DNA of 25,513 nucleotides. Origin: JACJYC01 sp964558465 (lineage in GTDB: Bacteria > Bacteroidota > Bacteroidia > Chitinophagales > Saprospiraceae). A program made the translations under genes and the position numbers. Below are positions 15,788 to 23,459 of this stretch, piece after piece. The notes beneath the pieces are model-generated. The model was not told where the DNA came from. It did no database searches and saw nothing but the letters and a program-made list of their open reading frames with translations. How positions within the stretch are numbered: the first letter of the stretch is position 1; every line of letters starts with the position of its first letter. The DNA is taken from contig CAZLEF010000100.1 of NCBI GenBank assembly GCA_964558465.1, positions 1-25,513 on the forward strand. Direction: 5' to 3'.

Positions 15788-16546
15788 TCACCCAAAAGTT
15801 CCGGGCTGGAGCCGGTAACTGTAAAAAAAGCTCCTCCAACGCATAGCAAGCACTCCTAAAATTGCTTCTTTGACGATACCTTTTGACATTTTGGAAATCC
15901 CTTCGACCCTGTCTGTAAAGGTAATAGGAATTTCTTTGATTTTGAAACCCAAAGAAAAAGCTGCAAATTTCATTTCAATCTGAAAGGCGTAACCTACAAA
16001 TTGGATTTTATCTAAATCTATGGTAGACAGCACTTTGCGATTGTAACAAACAAATCCTGCGGTGGAATCAGCTACGGGCATCCACGTCACCAGCCGTACA
16101 TAAAAAGATGCGCCCAGGGAAAGAAACCGCCGGTCGAACGGCCAGTTTTCCATTTTTCCGCCCCGGACATACCTCGAACCGACCACGAGGTCAGCGCCGT
16201 TTTCGCAGGCTTCCAGCAACCGGACCAGATCTTTTGGATTATGCGAAAAATCTGCGTCCATCTCAAAAAAATATTCGTAAGCCCTTTCCAGTCCCCATTT
16301 GAAACCTTCGATATAGGCCGTACCGAGGCCCAGTTTACCCGACCGTTCCATCAAAAACAGTTTGTTGGGATACCTTTTCTGGCATTCTTTCACGATAGCG
16401 CCGGTTCCGTCCGGAGATCCGTCATCGACAATCAGCAAATGGAATGGCCTTTCCAGGGCAAATACCGTATCGATCATTCTGACGATATTCTCCCGCTCGT
16501 TGTAAGTAGGAATGATTACCAGATTTTCAGCCAAGATTTCTTTCAA
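15788..16546 (-). CDS. Polyprenol monophosphomannose synthase-like GT2 glycosyltransferase
   Basis: Glycosyltransferase of 252 residues, soluble or membrane-associated, with no C-terminal membrane domain. It would transfer mannose (or another hexose) from a nucleotide sugar to a polyprenyl phosphate. LVIIPTYNERENIVRMID begins the GT-A fold; VDDGSPDGTGAIV, the DxD-type metal site in FFEMDADFSHNP, DLVVGSRYVRGG and AGFVCYNRKVL follow. The length matches the single-domain bacterial Dpm1-like family. The product could feed glycoprotein or glycan assembly, such as modification of exported surface proteins; that link is inference. The region upstream contains a possible TAnnTTTG element on the minus strand. 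Confidence 0.92.
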   Translation of the reverse strand: MKEILAENLVIIPTYNERENIVRMIDTVFALERPFHLLIVDDGSPDGTGAIVKECQKRYPNKLFLMERSGKLGLGTAYIEGFKWGLERAYEYFFEMDADFSHNPKDLVRLLEACENGADLVVGSRYVRGGKMENWPFDRRFLSLGASFYVRLVTWMPVADSTAGFVCYNRKVLSTIDLDKIQFVGYAFQIEMKFAAFSLGFKIKEIPITFTDRVEGISKMSKGIVKEAILGVLAMRWRSFFYSYRLQPGTFG

Positions 16547-16656
16547 TTAGTGCGCTAACCCAGGGATCAAATTAGCCGGCAGGAACAACTCTGCGGGACA
16601 TGAAAAGGGAACCAGGATCTTACGCGGATGCAATGGATGTTCGTATACGTGAGCGC

Positions 16657-16664
16657 CAAATATA
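16657..16664 (-). promoter_or_regulatory. Possible -7 element for the GT2 gene
   Basis: TATATTTG on the minus strand matches the Bacteroidota TAnnTTTG -7 consensus exactly, about 110 nt before the GT2 start. No clear TTTG was found at the expected upstream distance, so support is weak. The rest of the 232-bp divergent gap (16547-16778) shows no gene or repeat. Confidence 0.3.
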
Positions 16665-16778
16665 GACTTATTTTAACTTAAAAACGCAGGAAATTGTTTT
16701 TTTGAGGTTCTGTTTTAACCACGACATCCGTTTTTTATACAAGTTTCTTGTTTTACACGATCAACAGGCATCGAAATC

Positions 16779-17576
16779 ATGATGTTCATCAAAAAATGCT
16801 TTTCCTGGCTTTTGGGATTACTTCCCGGGGTCATTTTTGCCCAGGGGCCCGTCAGCGGCTTTTTCCCGGAAGATGGTGAAACCGTGATTGCGGTCACCCT
16901 GGCCACGGAAAATTTTGAGCGGTATAATTTTGGCTCCGATTCCAGGTTGGTTTCCCAAACATCCCGGGGAGTCTCTTGTTTCCTGGAGCACGGTTTAAAA
17001 ACGAATACCAGCCTGATCCTTACAGCGCCCTATATTTATGTAGATGAAGATGACCGCGGATTCCAGGACGCATCCATCTGGCTAAAATACCGGAACCATC
17101 ATCAGGAAAAGGGGGACCAAAAATGGACGACCGCCACGGCGATCGGGTTGAGTTTTCCCATTTCGGATTATCCCGTCAGTACCAGCAATCCAATCGGCAG
17201 CAGAGCCACCCTGTTCCAAGGCAGGTTGGTGGTCCAGTACCAGGCGCCGTTCGGCGTTTTTTTTCACCTGCAAAGCGGCATCGATTTCCGGGTGATACCG
17301 TCCGTACAAAGCGCCCTGCCGGTTTTATTTCGTGTCGGGGCGGGCAGCCGCTGGTTGTTTGCGGAAGCCTGGATGGAATATTACAACACGTTTTCCAACG
17401 GCATCGATCCCACTATAGCAGCAGGGGAGGGGTCGGATTGGATCCGGACGGGCGGAACTTTGTACGTGCCGGTTGTCCCGGCATTGGGGGTATACCTCAA
17501 CGGCGCTTTTGTATTGGATGGAGAGAATGTGGGGTTGTCGAGGAGGTTTGGGATGGGGGTGGTTGTTAGGTTCTAG
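16779..17576 (+). CDS. Outer-membrane beta-barrel protein of unknown role
   Basis: Protein of 265 residues with a signal peptide (MMFIKKCFSWLLGLLPGVIFAQG). The mature part alternates hydrophobic and polar residues as in beta-barrels (LILTAPYIYVDED, ATAIGLSFPIS, GRLVVQYQAPFGVFFHLQSGIDFRV, LFAEAWMEYYNTFS) and ends GMGVVVRF, with the terminal phenylalanine typical of outer-membrane proteins. The pattern resembles the 'transporter / MetA-pathway phenol degradation' barrel family, but I cannot assign it. It is divergent from the GT2 gene. Its TAG stop at 17574-17576 is the first part of a GATGCTG heptad array. Confidence 0.75.
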   Translation: MMFIKKCFSWLLGLLPGVIFAQGPVSGFFPEDGETVIAVTLATENFERYNFGSDSRLVSQTSRGVSCFLEHGLKTNTSLILTAPYIYVDEDDRGFQDASIWLKYRNHHQEKGDQKWTTATAIGLSFPISDYPVSTSNPIGSRATLFQGRLVVQYQAPFGVFFHLQSGIDFRVIPSVQSALPVLFRVGAGSRWLFAEAWMEYYNTFSNGIDPTIAAGEGSDWIRTGGTLYVPVVPALGVYLNGAFVLDGENVGLSRRFGMGVVVRF

Positions 17577-17617
17577 ATGCTGGCCACGCCTGTGGCGTGG
17601 TGGATGCTGGATGCTGG
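17574..17617 (+). repeat. GATGCTG heptad repeat with inserted palindrome
   Basis: Directly from the TAG stop the sequence reads TAGATGCTGG, then the palindrome CCACGCC-TGT-GGCGTGG (17584-17600), then TGGATGCTGGATGCTGGC. The heptad word is the same as in the array behind coxM (22146-22180), which also begins TAGATGCT. The palindrome is the one found twice near 867-920 in a different array. Confidence 0.85.
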
Positions 17618-17631
17618 CATCCGGCTTTCCC

Positions 17632-18036
17632 CTAAACAAGGTCTTCATCTTTCCACCGTTTATCCTGTTCCTTTTCCAGTTCTTTCAGTTCCATCTGTTC
17701 ATTCAGGTTCAGGCCCTCGGGTTCTTCTTCAAGGCGTTTGTGGAGTTCGCCGCGGAGGCGGGCGACCTCTTTTTCCAGTTCGGCGCTTTCCCATTCGGGG
17801 GTCAGGGCATTGTTGGCGGCAGGTAGTCCAAAAACAGAGAAATAATGGATGAGCAGGCCGATGCCCCAGGGCAGGACCGGCCAGTAAAACCACCAGTCGC
17901 CGGAAGCATCAAAAGAAAATACGTTAACGGCCAGGAAAAAACCTGCGACTGCAATATAGGCGCTAAGGTGTTTGTAAAACCTTTTTTTTGCGCTCACTCT
18001 TTTCTGGGCCATTTTCAGGATGCGGTCTTCGCCCAT
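17632..18036 (-). CDS. 2TM domain-containing protein
   Basis: Small membrane protein of 134 residues. A short basic N-terminal segment (MGEDRILKMAQKRVSAKKRFYKHLSAY) leads into a first membrane span (about 28-46, IAVAGFFLAVNVF) and, after an SGDWWFYWP turn, a second (about 55-75, VLPWGIGLLIHYFSVFG). The pattern matches the 2TM family, often next to or fused with Bacteroidota LytTR or histidine-kinase regulators. The tail (about 85-134) is highly charged and probably coiled-coil (ELEKEVARLRGELHKRLEEE). The frame is open to a TTG at 18057, but the ATG at 18036 fits the family better. It is convergent with the barrel gene. Function unknown. Confidence 0.8.
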   Translation of the reverse strand: MGEDRILKMAQKRVSAKKRFYKHLSAYIAVAGFFLAVNVFSFDASGDWWFYWPVLPWGIGLLIHYFSVFGLPAANNALTPEWESAELEKEVARLRGELHKRLEEEPEGLNLNEQMELKELEKEQDKRWKDEDLV

Positions 18037-18255
18037 CGGACAGTTTGTTTTCTGCAAAGCTAGCGGATGGGAAGGAGATTACAAAATGGAACAGGTTGAA
18101 AAGCAGAGGTTGAAAAAAAAGTCCTCCGAAGCCGGCTTTCAAAAAATCCTGCCGTTTGGTAAAAGTACCGGCAAATTTTCTTTTTCCGGTATTTTAATTT
18201 AATCAGATGAAAGAAATTAAGTTTAATTTTTGGTAGTTTTAGGCCTTGTGAATTT

Positions 18256-18263
18256 TAATTTTG
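18256..18263 (+). promoter_or_regulatory. Candidate promoter of the cox operon (TAATTTTG)
   Basis: TAATTTTG matches the Bacteroidota -7 consensus TAnnTTTG exactly, and a TTTG lies at 18229-18232, 23 nt upstream (slightly long for the usual spacing). A start site near 18270 would leave a leader of about 40 nt before coxS. The rest of the 18058-18309 gap holds only a weak TACCGG/CCGGTA inverted repeat (18166-18191). Confidence 0.45.
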
Positions 18264-18309
18264 TTTTTACGAGTCTTGTCTCCAAATTATTCACGCACAA
18301 TCCAATTCT

Positions 18310-18780
18310 ATGAAGATTTCGGTAAATGTTAATGGAAAAACCTATCACCACGAAGTTGACGCCCGTGAGTTGCTGGTCCATTACCTCCGGGATACGCTTC
18401 GGTTGACGGGTACACATGTCGGCTGCGATACGTCGAGTTGCGGTGCCTGCACGGTGCATCTGGAAGGACATGGCGCTGTAAAATCCTGCACCCTGCTGGC
18501 CTGTCAGGCGGACGGAGCGTCGATCACTACCATTGAAGGGATGGCCTCCGGGGATACCCTCCACCCCCTTCAGGAAGCCTTCCACCAGGAACACGGTTTG
18601 CAATGCGGGTTCTGCACGCCGGGCATGATCATGGTTGCCGCCGACTTGCTTGAACGCAACCCGAATCCGTCCGAACAAGAAATCAGGGAAGCTATTGAAG
18701 GCAATTTCTGCCGGTGCACCGGTTACCACAATATTGTCCGGGCAATCCAGCATGCCGCTGCGCATGCAACCGCATCCTAA
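18310..18780 (+). CDS. coxS: Form II CO dehydrogenase-type iron-sulfur subunit (CoxS-like)
   Basis: Small subunit of 156 residues of a molybdenum hydroxylase, passing electrons from the Mo centre to FAD through two [2Fe-2S] clusters. The ferredoxin-like half has the first cluster ligands in VGCDTSSCGACTV plus the cysteine of KSCTLLACQ. The helical half has the second cluster in GLQCGFCTPGMIM and GNFCRCTGYHNIV. All eight cysteines are present. It is the first gene of coxS-coxL-coxM-coxG, 21 bp ahead of coxL. Small subunits of xanthine or aldehyde oxidases are closely similar, so the CO assignment rests on the neighbouring large subunit. Confidence 0.93.
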   Translation: MKISVNVNGKTYHHEVDARELLVHYLRDTLRLTGTHVGCDTSSCGACTVHLEGHGAVKSCTLLACQADGASITTIEGMASGDTLHPLQEAFHQEHGLQCGFCTPGMIMVAADLLERNPNPSEQEIREAIEGNFCRCTGYHNIVRAIQHAAAHATAS

Positions 18781-18801
18781 CCACCTTCAAAATTGTAAAC
18801 A

Positions 18802-21189
18802 ATGAGCAGTATCCAATATATCGGTAAACCGGTGAAACGGATTGAAGACAAACGTTTCATCACCGGGCATGGTCGCTATACCGACGACATCGTGTTGCCC
18901 GGCATGTTGTACGCCCAGTTTGTGCGCAGCCCTTACGCCCATGCCACCGTGAGGAAAGTCGACTTTTCAGCTGCCCTTTCCGCTCCGGGCGTGGCGGCGG
19001 TGTTTACAGGCGACGATATCAAAAAAGCCAACCTGAACGGAGTACCCTGCGGCTGGCAACTGCATTTCAGGAACGGCGACCCCATGAAGGAACCGCCACA
19101 CCCGATCCTGATCGCTGCGGGCGATACGGTAAAACACGTCGGCGACGGCGTGGCGGTAGTGATTGCCGCTTCCCGCGCGGAAGCTCGCGACGCGGCAGAT
19201 CTGGTGGTCGTGGACTACGACATTTTACCTGCGGTAACTGATTCTGTGGCTGCTGTGAAAAAAGGCGCCCCGTTGGTGCATGAGTCGGCGCCAGGTAATA
19301 TTTGTTTTGACTGGCAGATCGGCAACCCCAAAGAAGAAGTGGATGCCGCCATGGCCGCCGCCCACCATGTGACCAGCATGGAATACCGCAACCAGCGCCT
19401 TTCGCCCAATGCCATTGAACCGCGCAGCGCTATCGGCGATTACGACCGGATCGGCGACCGGTACACGTTGTATACCACCTCTCAAAATCCTCACCTCACC
19501 CGGCTGCTCATGTGCGCATTTGTGTTGGGATTACCGGAAAACAAAGTCCGTGTGGTGGCGCCCGATGTCGGCGGCGGATTCGGTTCCAAGATCTACCATT
19601 ATATTGAGGAAGCCTTTGTAACCTGGGCATCCAAACAATTGGGCCTGCCGGTCAAATGGACTTCAACCCGGTCGGAGGCCTTCCTCACGGACGCGCATGG
19701 ACGCGACCACGCCACCTTCGCAGAAATGGGGTTTGACAAGGAAGGCAGGATTGTGGCCCTTCGGATCAAAACCCTGGCTAATATCGGCGCCTACCTGAGC
19801 ACTTTTGCCGCGGTTACCCCCACCTATCTGCACGGAACACTCTTGCAGGGCCTTTATACCACGCCAAAGATCCACCTCGATCTTACTGCGGTTTTCACCC
19901 ATACCACACCTGTGGATGCTTACCGGGGCGCCGGCCGGCCGGAAGCCACCTATCTACTGGAACGGCTGCTCTCCAAAGGCGCTTTGGAAATGGGCATCGA
20001 TCAGGCTGAAATCCGGGCGAAAAACTTTATTCCGCCGTTTGACGGGGTCAACCAGCCCGGGTATCAAACGAATGTCGCGCTCCAATACGATTCCGGCAAT
20101 TACATCGGCGTACTGGAAAAAGGCCTCGACCTGATCGGGTATAAAGACCTTTTGAAAGAACAAGCGGAAGCCCGCAAAAAAGGCCGGTATATCGGTATCG
20201 GCATTTCCACCTATATTGAGGCTTGCGGCATCGCCCCTTCCGCGGTGGTCGGTTCGCTGGGCGCCAGGGCAGGTTTGTACGAAAGTGCGCATGTCAGGGT
20301 TCAACCCACGGGTACCGTGAGCGTATATACGGGGTCGCATTCCCACGGACAAGGCCACGAAACCACTTTTGCGCAAGTCGTGGCCGACTATTTCGGGATT
20401 CCGATCACCAGCGTCGAAGTCCACCACGGAGATACGGAAAGTGTGGCGTTCGGAATGGGCACTTACGGTTCTCGTTCCCTGGCCGTCGGGGGCAGCGCCA
20501 TTGTCAGATCCTGTCAGAAAATCATAGAAAAAGGAGCCAAGATCGCCGCGCACAAGCTCGAGTGTTCAGAAGAAGACCTCGAGTTTGCAGGCGGAAACTG
20601 GACCGTCAAAGGCACGAACCTTTCTGTCGGGTTTGGCGCCGTTGCCCTCACTGCATACGTGCCCCACAAGTATCCGGCAGGCCTTGAGCCGGGCCTCGAT
20701 TTTTCCAGTTTTTATGACCCCACCAATTTCACCTATCCCTTCGGCTGTCATATTGCTGTTGTGGAGGTAGATATTGAAACCGGGAAAATAAAGCTGCTCC
20801 GGTTTGCCGCAGTGGACGACGTGGGCAATGTGGTCAACCCCATGATCGTAGATGGTCAGATTCATGGCGGTGTGGCCCAGGGCATCGGACAAGCCCTGCT
20901 GGAAGGCGTCAGATTTGACGGATCCGGCAATAATGCGAATGCTTCGTATATGGATTACGCCATGCCCCGGGCCGATGACCTGCCAAGTTTTGAAATAGAC
21001 AGACAGATAACGCCCTGCCCCCATAACCCCCTGGGTGTAAAAGGGGCCGGTGAAGCCGGAGCGATAGGCTCGACGCCTGCCGTAGTCAATGCGGTTGCCG
21101 ACGCCCTGGCGCCCCTCGGGGTTGTCGATCTGGAAATGCCGTTGCACCCGGAAAAGGTCTGGCAGGCGATCCGGCGGGCTGGTGGATAG
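18802..21189 (+). CDS. coxL: Form II CO dehydrogenase-type molybdopterin subunit (CoxL-like)
   Basis: Catalytic subunit of 795 residues of the xanthine oxidase family, carrying molybdopterin cytosine dinucleotide. The N-terminal a/b hammerhead domain starts RIEDKRFITGHGRYTDD. GGGFGSK at 257-263 lies in the cofactor-binding region. AYRGAGR at 373-379 is the signature of form II (BMS-type) CoxL; true form I CO dehydrogenase has AYxCSFR with the Cu-binding cysteine, which is absent here. GSHSHGQGHETTFAQV and the conserved GAGEAGAIGS, with the likely catalytic Glu751, follow. The S-L-M gene order is also that of form II. Whether form II enzymes oxidise CO in vivo is disputed, so the substrate may be another aldehyde or heterocycle. 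Maturation genes are not in view. Confidence 0.92.
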   Translation: MSSIQYIGKPVKRIEDKRFITGHGRYTDDIVLPGMLYAQFVRSPYAHATVRKVDFSAALSAPGVAAVFTGDDIKKANLNGVPCGWQLHFRNGDPMKEPPHPILIAAGDTVKHVGDGVAVVIAASRAEARDAADLVVVDYDILPAVTDSVAAVKKGAPLVHESAPGNICFDWQIGNPKEEVDAAMAAAHHVTSMEYRNQRLSPNAIEPRSAIGDYDRIGDRYTLYTTSQNPHLTRLLMCAFVLGLPENKVRVVAPDVGGGFGSKIYHYIEEAFVTWASKQLGLPVKWTSTRSEAFLTDAHGRDHATFAEMGFDKEGRIVALRIKTLANIGAYLSTFAAVTPTYLHGTLLQGLYTTPKIHLDLTAVFTHTTPVDAYRGAGRPEATYLLERLLSKGALEMGIDQAEIRAKNFIPPFDGVNQPGYQTNVALQYDSGNYIGVLEKGLDLIGYKDLLKEQAEARKKGRYIGIGISTYIEACGIAPSAVVGSLGARAGLYESAHVRVQPTGTVSVYTGSHSHGQGHETTFAQVVADYFGIPITSVEVHHGDTESVAFGMGTYGSRSLAVGGSAIVRSCQKIIEKGAKIAAHKLECSEEDLEFAGGNWTVKGTNLSVGFGAVALTAYVPHKYPAGLEPGLDFSSFYDPTNFTYPFGCHIAVVEVDIETGKIKLLRFAAVDDVGNVVNPMIVDGQIHGGVAQGIGQALLEGVRFDGSGNNANASYMDYAMPRADDLPSFEIDRQITPCPHNPLGVKGAGEAGAIGSTPAVVNAVADALAPLGVVDLEMPLHPEKVWQAIRRAGG

Positions 21190-21193
21190 ATTT

Positions 21194-21233
21194 GAGGAAT
21201 CGAGGAACTGAGGAACTGAGGAATCGAAGAATC
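21194..21233 (+). repeat. 8-bp tandem repeat between coxL and coxM
   Basis: Five 8-bp units: GAGGAATC, GAGGAACT twice, GAGGAATC, GAAGAATC. The same words in the same sense relative to the upstream gene form the array behind nnrE/D (minus strand at 932-958). It starts 4 nt after the coxL stop codon and sits inside the operon, so it would be transcribed between two structural genes. Confidence 0.88.
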
Positions 21234-21288
21234 GATCTTTTACCAGGCAAATGGATGTTTTCATTTACTTCAATTCAATTTTACCAAT

Positions 21289-22146
21289 ATGATACCAGCA
21301 AGTTTTGAATATAAACGCCCATCTTCGGTTGCCGAAGCGATTGCTATGCTGAGGACGGAACCCGGCGCAAAAATTCTGGCGGGCGGGCATTCCCTGATCC
21401 CCGCACTCAAACTTCGATTGAACCAACCTTCCTCCCTGATCGATATTTCCAGGCTGAAGGAGCTGAAATCCATCCGGGACAATGGGAAATACATCGGGAT
21501 AGGATCGGCCGTCACCCACGCCGCGATTGCCGGCAGCCGGGTGGTGCAACAAAAACTTCCGCTTTTGGCGCATGCAGCCGGGTTGATCGGCGACGTGCAG
21601 GTGCGGAATATGGGTACCATCGGCGGCAGTATCGCCCATGCGGACCCTGCTGCGGACTGGCCGGCCGTTTTGATCGCCGCAAACGCCACTATCGGGATTC
21701 TGGGCCCTTCCGGTGAGCGGCAGGTGGCAGCCGGGGATTTTTTCAAAGGCTTTTTCACGACAGCCCTCGGCGAGGGGGAGATCATCACCGAAATCCTGGC
21801 GCCTGAACCAGAAGCAGGGTCTTTGCGTTATGCTTATGAAAAATTTGCGCAACCCGCCTCCCGGTTTGCTCTGGCAGCCTGCGCGGTCCAGTATCGATTG
21901 GATGACGGCAAGTGTGCCTCGGTCCGGGTTGCCTTGAACGGGGTTTCGGATTCCGCTTACCGGGCTACGGCTGTTGAACAGGCGCTGGAGGGTAAACCTC
22001 TGAACGTTGAAACCATAAAAGCCGCCGCTCAAAACGCCGCTGCCAATGCCTCAATGATTCTTAGCGACGCCTTTGCCGGCGAAGAATACCGGAGACATTT
22101 GGCGCAAGTGGTGTGCAGGCGAGCTTTGGAAAAAAGTATGATCTAG
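21289..22146 (+). CDS. coxM: FAD-binding medium subunit of the Cox-type hydroxylase (CoxM-like)
   Basis: Subunit of 285 residues that holds FAD and passes electrons to the acceptor. AGGHS at 31-35 and TIGGS at 110-114 are the two flavin-binding motifs diagnostic of the CoxM/FAD_binding_5 family; SIAHADPAADWPA follows directly. The C-terminal part (about 180-285, EKFAQPASRFALAACAVQYRL onwards) matches the CO dehydrogenase flavoprotein C-terminal domain. Its length is usual for the family. It is the third gene of the coxSLMG set, and its TAG stop is the first part of a heptad repeat array. Confidence 0.93.
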   Translation: MIPASFEYKRPSSVAEAIAMLRTEPGAKILAGGHSLIPALKLRLNQPSSLIDISRLKELKSIRDNGKYIGIGSAVTHAAIAGSRVVQQKLPLLAHAAGLIGDVQVRNMGTIGGSIAHADPAADWPAVLIAANATIGILGPSGERQVAAGDFFKGFFTTALGEGEIITEILAPEPEAGSLRYAYEKFAQPASRFALAACAVQYRLDDGKCASVRVALNGVSDSAYRATAVEQALEGKPLNVETIKAAAQNAAANASMILSDAFAGEEYRRHLAQVVCRRALEKSMI

Positions 22147-22180
22147 ATGCTTGATGCTGGATGTTTGATCCTGGATCAAG
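22146..22180 (+). repeat. Heptad repeat starting at the coxM stop codon
   Basis: Five degenerate 7-bp units: GATGCTT, GATGCTG, GATGTTT, GATCCTG, GATCAAG. The first G is the last base of the TAG stop. The word family is the same as at 17576-17617 and in the same sense. Confidence 0.8.
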
Positions 22181-22217
22181 TATCACGTATCCATTTTGCA
22201 TCTAATAAAAGAAAATA

Positions 22218-22661
22218 ATGGTATTAACTGGCAAACACGAAATTAACGCATCCGCACAACAGATCTGGGACATGATGATGGACCCTGTTGTGCTGGCCCG
22301 GATCACGCCCGGCATCACACACCTGGAGCGCATCGACGAAGACAGTTTCAAGGCGATCGCGGAGATCAAGATCGGTCCGGTAGGCGGCGCTTTTACCGGC
22401 ACCCTGAAGGTGATGGACCGCAAGGAGCCCCACAGTTTTTCGCTAGTCGTCCAGCAAAACAGCCGGATCGGAAACGCGAACGCCGTGGTGGCATTGGAAC
22501 TTAAGGAAATTGCTCCCGGCAAAACCGATGTGAGCTTTTCCGGCGATGTGAAATTGTCCGGCATGATGGCCACCATGGGCAACCGGGTGTTGGGGCCTGT
22601 GTCGAACATGCTGAGCGGGCAGTTTTTTAAGGCCTTGGAGGAGGAGGTTGCCGGAAGGTGA
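22218..22661 (+). CDS. coxG: CoxG-like SRPBCC family protein
   Basis: Protein of 147 residues of the carbon monoxide dehydrogenase subunit G family, START/Bet v 1-like fold. MVLTGKHEINASAQQIWDMMMDPVVLARITPGI is the family's typical opening, followed by FKAIAEIKIGPVGGAFTGTLKVMD and DVSFSGDVKLSGMMATMGNRVLGPVSNML. CoxG was linked to membrane anchoring of CO dehydrogenase in Oligotropha, and recent work on mycobacteria describes lipid (quinone) binding. Some family members have a C-terminal membrane tail, but this one ends shortly after the domain. Its position supports cotranscription with coxSLM. Confidence 0.9.
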   Translation: MVLTGKHEINASAQQIWDMMMDPVVLARITPGITHLERIDEDSFKAIAEIKIGPVGGAFTGTLKVMDRKEPHSFSLVVQQNSRIGNANAVVALELKEIAPGKTDVSFSGDVKLSGMMATMGNRVLGPVSNMLSGQFFKALEEEVAGR

Positions 22662-22683
22662 CTTCGACTTCGCTCAGTCACCT
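22656..22683 (+). repeat. REP-like hairpin overlapping the coxG stop codon
   Basis: AGGTGACT (22656-22663) pairs with AGTCACCT (22676-22683), an 8-bp stem with a 12-nt loop TCGACTTCGCTC. The TGA stop of coxG (22659-22661) lies in the left arm. The reverse complement matches the sequence at 32-55 in 23 of 24 positions, and there too the element starts at a gene's TGA stop. No T-run follows. Confidence 0.88.
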
Positions 22684-22702
22684 GTGTGAGGGGTGAAAGG
22701 AT

Positions 22703-22744
22703 GTGAGAGAGTGAGAGAGTGAGAGGAAGTGAGAGAGTGAGATC
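22703..22744 (+). repeat. GTGAGAGA tandem repeat
   Basis: Five 8-bp units: GTGAGAGA twice, GTGAGAGG, then after a 2-nt slip GTGAGAGA and GTGAGATC. It lies between the coxG hairpin and the hydrolase gene. It is one more short-unit array with its own word. Confidence 0.88.
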
Positions 22745-22799
22745 CAACTACGCCAAAGGTTACGTCGGGCGGAGAAGTGGGAGAACATAATATTCAAAA

Positions 22800-23459
22800 A
22801 TGCGGCAGATTTTATTTTTCCTGATGCTCGGCCCATGGGCCGCCGCTCAGTCTATTGGACCGCACTTGCCGACATCGGTGGATCAAAACGGTCATTTCCT
22901 GTTTTACCTGCACGGTGGTGTTGTTACCGAACTGGGGGATAACGCCGTCAGCCCCGCGATGCCTGAATGGGGGGCGTATGAATATTCCAATATTTTGGAC
23001 TCCCTTCAAAAACGAGGATTCCACGTCATCAGCGAGATCCGGAAAAAAGGGACGCCGAACGGCGAATACGTGGATAAAATAACCAGACAGATCGATACCC
23101 TGCTCCAATTGAAGGTCAAACCCGGAAATATCATCGTATTGGGCGCTTCGGCGGGTTGGGATATCGGCCTGCGGGTTTCTGCACGGTTGAAAAACCGGAA
23201 GATCCGGTACATCGTCATGGGCGGTTGCTGGCCGGACACGTACAAAGAATACGAGGGGATGAAACTGTACGGCCGTTTCCTGTCCATTTACGAAGCTACC
23301 GACCCACACGGTACCTGTTGTCGAATCTTTGAACCCCGCAAGAACCTGAAAAGTTACCGGGAGGTCCGGCTGAATACGGGTTTGAGCCACGGGTTTATTT
23401 ACAAGGGGGGCCGGGAATGGGTGGATTGGGTGGTGGAGTGGGGGGAAGGTAAAATGTAA
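22800..23459 (+). CDS. Secreted alpha/beta hydrolase
   Basis: Protein of 219 residues with a probable short signal peptide (MRQILFFLMLGPWAAAQ). FYLHGG (about 35-42) is the oxyanion-hole motif. IIVLGASAGWDIGL (about 112-125) contains the nucleophile elbow G-x-S-x-G with a serine. IRYIVMGGCWPDT and TGLSHGFIYKG follow, the latter with the likely catalytic histidine. The acid residue is less clear (possibly in EATDPHG). The substrate is unknown; small esterases or lipases of this shape occur widely. The last codons (K-M-stop) are made of the first units of an AT-rich heptad array. Possibly cotranscribed with the cox genes, but two repeats intervene. Confidence 0.82.
   Translation: MRQILFFLMLGPWAAAQSIGPHLPTSVDQNGHFLFYLHGGVVTELGDNAVSPAMPEWGAYEYSNILDSLQKRGFHVISEIRKKGTPNGEYVDKITRQIDTLLQLKVKPGNIIVLGASAGWDIGLRVSARLKNRKIRYIVMGGCWPDTYKEYEGMKLYGRFLSIYEATDPHGTCCRIFEPRKNLKSYREVRLNTGLSHGFIYKGGREWVDWVVEWGEGKM

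Noticed and set aside
18802..21189. Form I (true) CO dehydrogenase
   Set aside because: The active-site loop is AYRGAGR, without the AYxCSFR cysteine needed for the Mo-Cu centre.
21265..22032. Minus-strand frames of 255 and 172 codons over coxM
   Set aside because: coxM carries both flavin motifs in the plus frame; the antisense translations match no family.
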